Shown one piece after another: positions 61,875 to 64,000 of a stretch of 64,000 nt of DNA. The stretch is from an uncultured Flavobacteriaceae bacterium (GTDB lineage: Bacteria; Bacteroidota; Bacteroidia; Flavobacteriales; Flavobacteriaceae), in NCBI GenBank assembly GCA_947502975.1, contig CANNBV010000002.1:935251-999250 (forward strand), given 5' to 3'. Within the stretch, counting starts at the first letter, position 1. Every line of letters begins with the position of its first letter. The position numbers and the translations under genes were made by a program. The notes under the pieces were generated by a model that was given only the letters and a program-made list of their open reading frames with translations, had not been told where the DNA came from and ran no database searches.

Positions 61875-61958
61875 TTTAGTTTCTGTATTTTAGTAAGCAA
61901 TTGAAAGTAGCAGGATGTCTACTACTGAAGATTGAGCACTGAAAACAGCAGGCTAGTT

Positions 61959-62056
61959 TGCGTTAGGGATTGCAGAGGAAAGCCCACAGCCCGACGAAGG
62001 AGGTGCGAGGACTTGTAACGTAAAGCCCGACCCTTGGGTAAGCCCAAATAAAAATT
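61959..62056. repeat. GCGTTAGGG dispersed element, copy 3 (diverged)
   Basis: It begins TGCGTTAGGGATTG, contains AGCCCACAGCCCGACGAAGG, TGCGAGGACTTGTAACG and AAGCCCGACCC, and ends GGGTAAGCCCAAATAAAAAT. The ends match copies 1 and 2, while the middle differs, as in a family of related elements. It fills most of the gap between guaA and the LysM gene. Confidence 0.8.
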
Positions 62057-62160
62057 TGGCATGTTATATGTAATAATAAATTGAAAGCTTTTTAGTCTTT
62101 TACACAATAAATACCGTATATAAACTATTTAGTATAGGTTAGCTATTAAACAACAACACT

Positions 62161-64000
62161 ATGAATAGATTATTTTTAGTTCTAATTATCGCACTTTTTT
62201 GTGGTATAACATCTGTAAATGCACAAAATTACAGTACGCATCAAGTTAAAAAGGGAGAATCTATTGAGGAGATAGCAAAACGCTATTATGTAACTCCTTT
62301 TGATATTTATAGTTTGAATCCTGATGCTAAAAAAGGACTAAAGCCTAATACTATTTTAATTATTCCGATTTCGAAGGCAAAAAAGCCAAAAATAACTGAA
62401 ATTAAGGAATTACAAGGGTTTAAAAAGCACAAAACAAAGCGAAAAGAAACACTTTTTAGTATTGCAAAAAAATATGGTGTTGAAATTGAAGATATTAAAA
62501 AACACAATACCTCGCTTTATGCGAATAATCTAAGAAAAGGACAAAAACTTCAGATTCCAGTTTTTAAAATTACTAAGATTGAGGAAGACCTAGAGACACA
62601 GAAAACCTACACCGTTTTGCCAAAAGAAGGGAAATGGCGTATTGCTTATAAATTTGGAATAACTGTAGCTGAGTTAGAAGCTTTAAATCCAGAGATGGGC
62701 GATGTATTGCAAGAAGGACAGCAAATTAATGTACCGAATATTGATACTACTGATGAGAAGGAGATAGATGAACAATATAGTTACTATAAAGTGTTGCCTA
62801 AGGAAGGGTTTTACAGATTGAAGTTAAAACTAGATTTGGAGCAAGACCAATTGGAAGCACTTAATCCAGGTTTGGCTGAAAGCGGTTTGAAGGCAGGAAT
62901 GATTTTGAAAATTCCGTTTTCTGAGACAGAAGGAATGACTGCTGAAAACTTAGAGTATACTAATTTGGTAAATAATATTAGCGATTATGAGACGAAGCAT
63001 ATCGCATTAATGTTGCCATTTCGATTAAATCAAGTAGAATTTGATTCTATAGCTGATACGAAACGAAGCATAAGAAAAGACCCATATTTGGATGCGTCTT
63101 TAGATTTTTACTCTGGGGTGCTTATGGCAGTAGATTCTCTGAAAAAGTTAGGGGTTTCCCTTAAATTAGATGTTTACGATACAAAATATCAAAATATAAC
63201 AGTATCCAGAATTTTAGATGATAATGATTTTGAAAATGTAGATGCAGTAATAGGGCCATTAACTACTAAGAATTTTAATACTGTTGCAGGAGCACTTAAA
63301 AAATATCACGTTCCTGTAGTTTCACCTATAGGAACAAAAATAAAATTACATGATAATGTATTTCAAACCAGACCTTCTGATGATTTACTAAAAAGTAGAG
63401 TGGTTAGTTTTGTTAAGAGTGATAGTTTACCAAAAAATATTGTAATTCTTTCCGACTCTAAAAATAAGGTAATAGCCAATGAATTGAAAAGAGAATTTAA
63501 CACTGCCACCATTGTGTTTTCTCGAAAAAATAAAGACGGAAAAGATGAATATTTTGTTACTAAGGATGATATTGAAGCTGCTCTTAAACCAGGTAAGAAT
63601 TATGTGTTTATAGAAACTCAAAACGAAAGTTTTATTTCTGGAGCTACAAGTGTTTTAGCCGCACTAAATTTAAAGGTAGATCCAGAAAAACCGGATGTAG
63701 AGAAAGCAGAGATAGTATTAACTACGACTAGATTTAATGGGGCTTTTGAGGGAGATGAGGTAAATAATACACACTTGTCTAAGCTACAGTTTACTTTTGC
63801 AACGTCTTCAAATAGTACTAGTGAAGATGAAAATAATTCATTTGTTAAAAGTTACAAGAAAGCCTATAACATTACTCCAGGAAGACGCGCGGTTAAGGGT
63901 TTTGATTTAACTATGGATGTAGTGTTACGTATGGTAACCTCTGAAGATTTATTTATGTCTGTTAACAATGCTCCTTTAACGGCTTATGTTGAAAATAAGT
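62161..64000 (+). CDS. LysM-repeat protein with periplasmic-binding-like domain (3' truncated by window)
   Basis: At least 613 residues from the ATG at 62161; the frame runs off the window. Signal peptide MNRLFLVLIIALFCGITSVNA. Four LysM-like repeats follow at about residues 27-265, for example HQVKKGESIEEIAKRYYVTP, and KRKETLFSIAKKYGVEIEDI in the second. From about 280 a type I periplasmic-binding-protein fold begins (HIALMLPFRLNQVEFDSIAD, VIGPLTTKNFNTVAGALKKY). LysM would anchor it to peptidoglycan; the binding domain may sense a ligand. LysM/binding-protein genes commonly follow guaA in this family. Confidence 0.85.
   Translation, partial: MNRLFLVLIIALFCGITSVNAQNYSTHQVKKGESIEEIAKRYYVTPFDIYSLNPDAKKGLKPNTILIIPISKAKKPKITEIKELQGFKKHKTKRKETLFSIAKKYGVEIEDIKKHNTSLYANNLRKGQKLQIPVFKITKIEEDLETQKTYTVLPKEGKWRIAYKFGITVAELEALNPEMGDVLQEGQQINVPNIDTTDEKEIDEQYSYYKVLPKEGFYRLKLKLDLEQDQLEALNPGLAESGLKAGMILKIPFSETEGMTAENLEYTNLVNNISDYETKHIALMLPFRLNQVEFDSIADTKRSIRKDPYLDASLDFYSGVLMAVDSLKKLGVSLKLDVYDTKYQNITVSRILDDNDFENVDAVIGPLTTKNFNTVAGALKKYHVPVVSPIGTKIKLHDNVFQTRPSDDLLKSRVVSFVKSDSLPKNIVILSDSKNKVIANELKREFNTATIVFSRKNKDGKDEYFVTKDDIEAALKPGKNYVFIETQNESFISGATSVLAALNLKVDPEKPDVEKAEIVLTTTRFNGAFEGDEVNNTHLSKLQFTFATSSNSTSEDENNSFVKSYKKAYNITPGRRAVKGFDLTMDVVLRMVTSEDLFMSVNNAPLTAYVENK

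Overview
The window is AT-rich, gene-dense DNA from a member of the Bacteroidota, most likely a marine Flavobacteriaceae. The evidence is the gene content: a type IX secretion sorting domain, a carboxypeptidase-regulatory plus beta-barrel outer membrane receptor, BshC, the rpmB-rpmG-DUF4295 trio, and split Rhs proteins with DUF6443-like N-termini. Promoters of the TAnnTTTG type agree. I cannot name the genus. No tRNA, rRNA or CRISPR array was seen.

Layout. 1-20 kb is mostly housekeeping: htpG, fabH, an outer membrane receptor, a sodium/solute symporter, recR, a glycosyltransferase, an acyltransferase E2 subunit, a three-gene ECF sigma operon, an exonuclease, a fumarylacetoacetase-fold/Hpt/cinA operon, rpmB-rpmG-DUF4295 and ftsY. 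20-34 kb is an accessory block read on the minus strand: a two-ORF Rhs system (33.9 to 25.8 kb) with a lipoprotein immunity candidate, then a downstream array of orphan Rhs C-terminal tips, each followed by a candidate immunity gene. 34-45 kb holds an amidase, a serine hydrolase, rimO, an SDR enzyme with its TetR regulator and twin operators, a carboxypeptidase-regulatory protein, a di-haem peroxidase and a PhoX-like lipoprotein. 45-55 kb is a surface-protein cluster: a beta-barrel protein, a small sorting-domain protein, a fibre-like protein, a 1803-residue leucine-rich protein and a lipoprotein. 55-64 kb is bshC, a TPR/LuxR-type regulator, a PLP decarboxylase, guaA and a truncated LysM/periplasmic-binding protein.

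Most interesting region. At 21.7-24.9 kb the orphan tip/immunity cassettes are separated by about 150 bp elements. Their ends are inverted REP palindromes with a GCGCTAGC core and a G-run, and they carry a terminator hairpin in the middle. One element of the same design (24135-24847) instead contains a REP-associated tyrosine transposase (RAYT). The short elements therefore look like internal-deletion (REPIN-type) derivatives of the RAYT element, placed exactly between toxin-tip modules. This suggests, but does not prove, that a RAYT/REPIN family helps to build or shuffle a polymorphic-toxin reservoir. A degenerate copy of the same REP lies at the far side of the Rhs locus (34262).

Dispersed repeats of several other families lie in the intergenic spaces (2163, 14201-14326, 17427, 20099, 56818, 61959).
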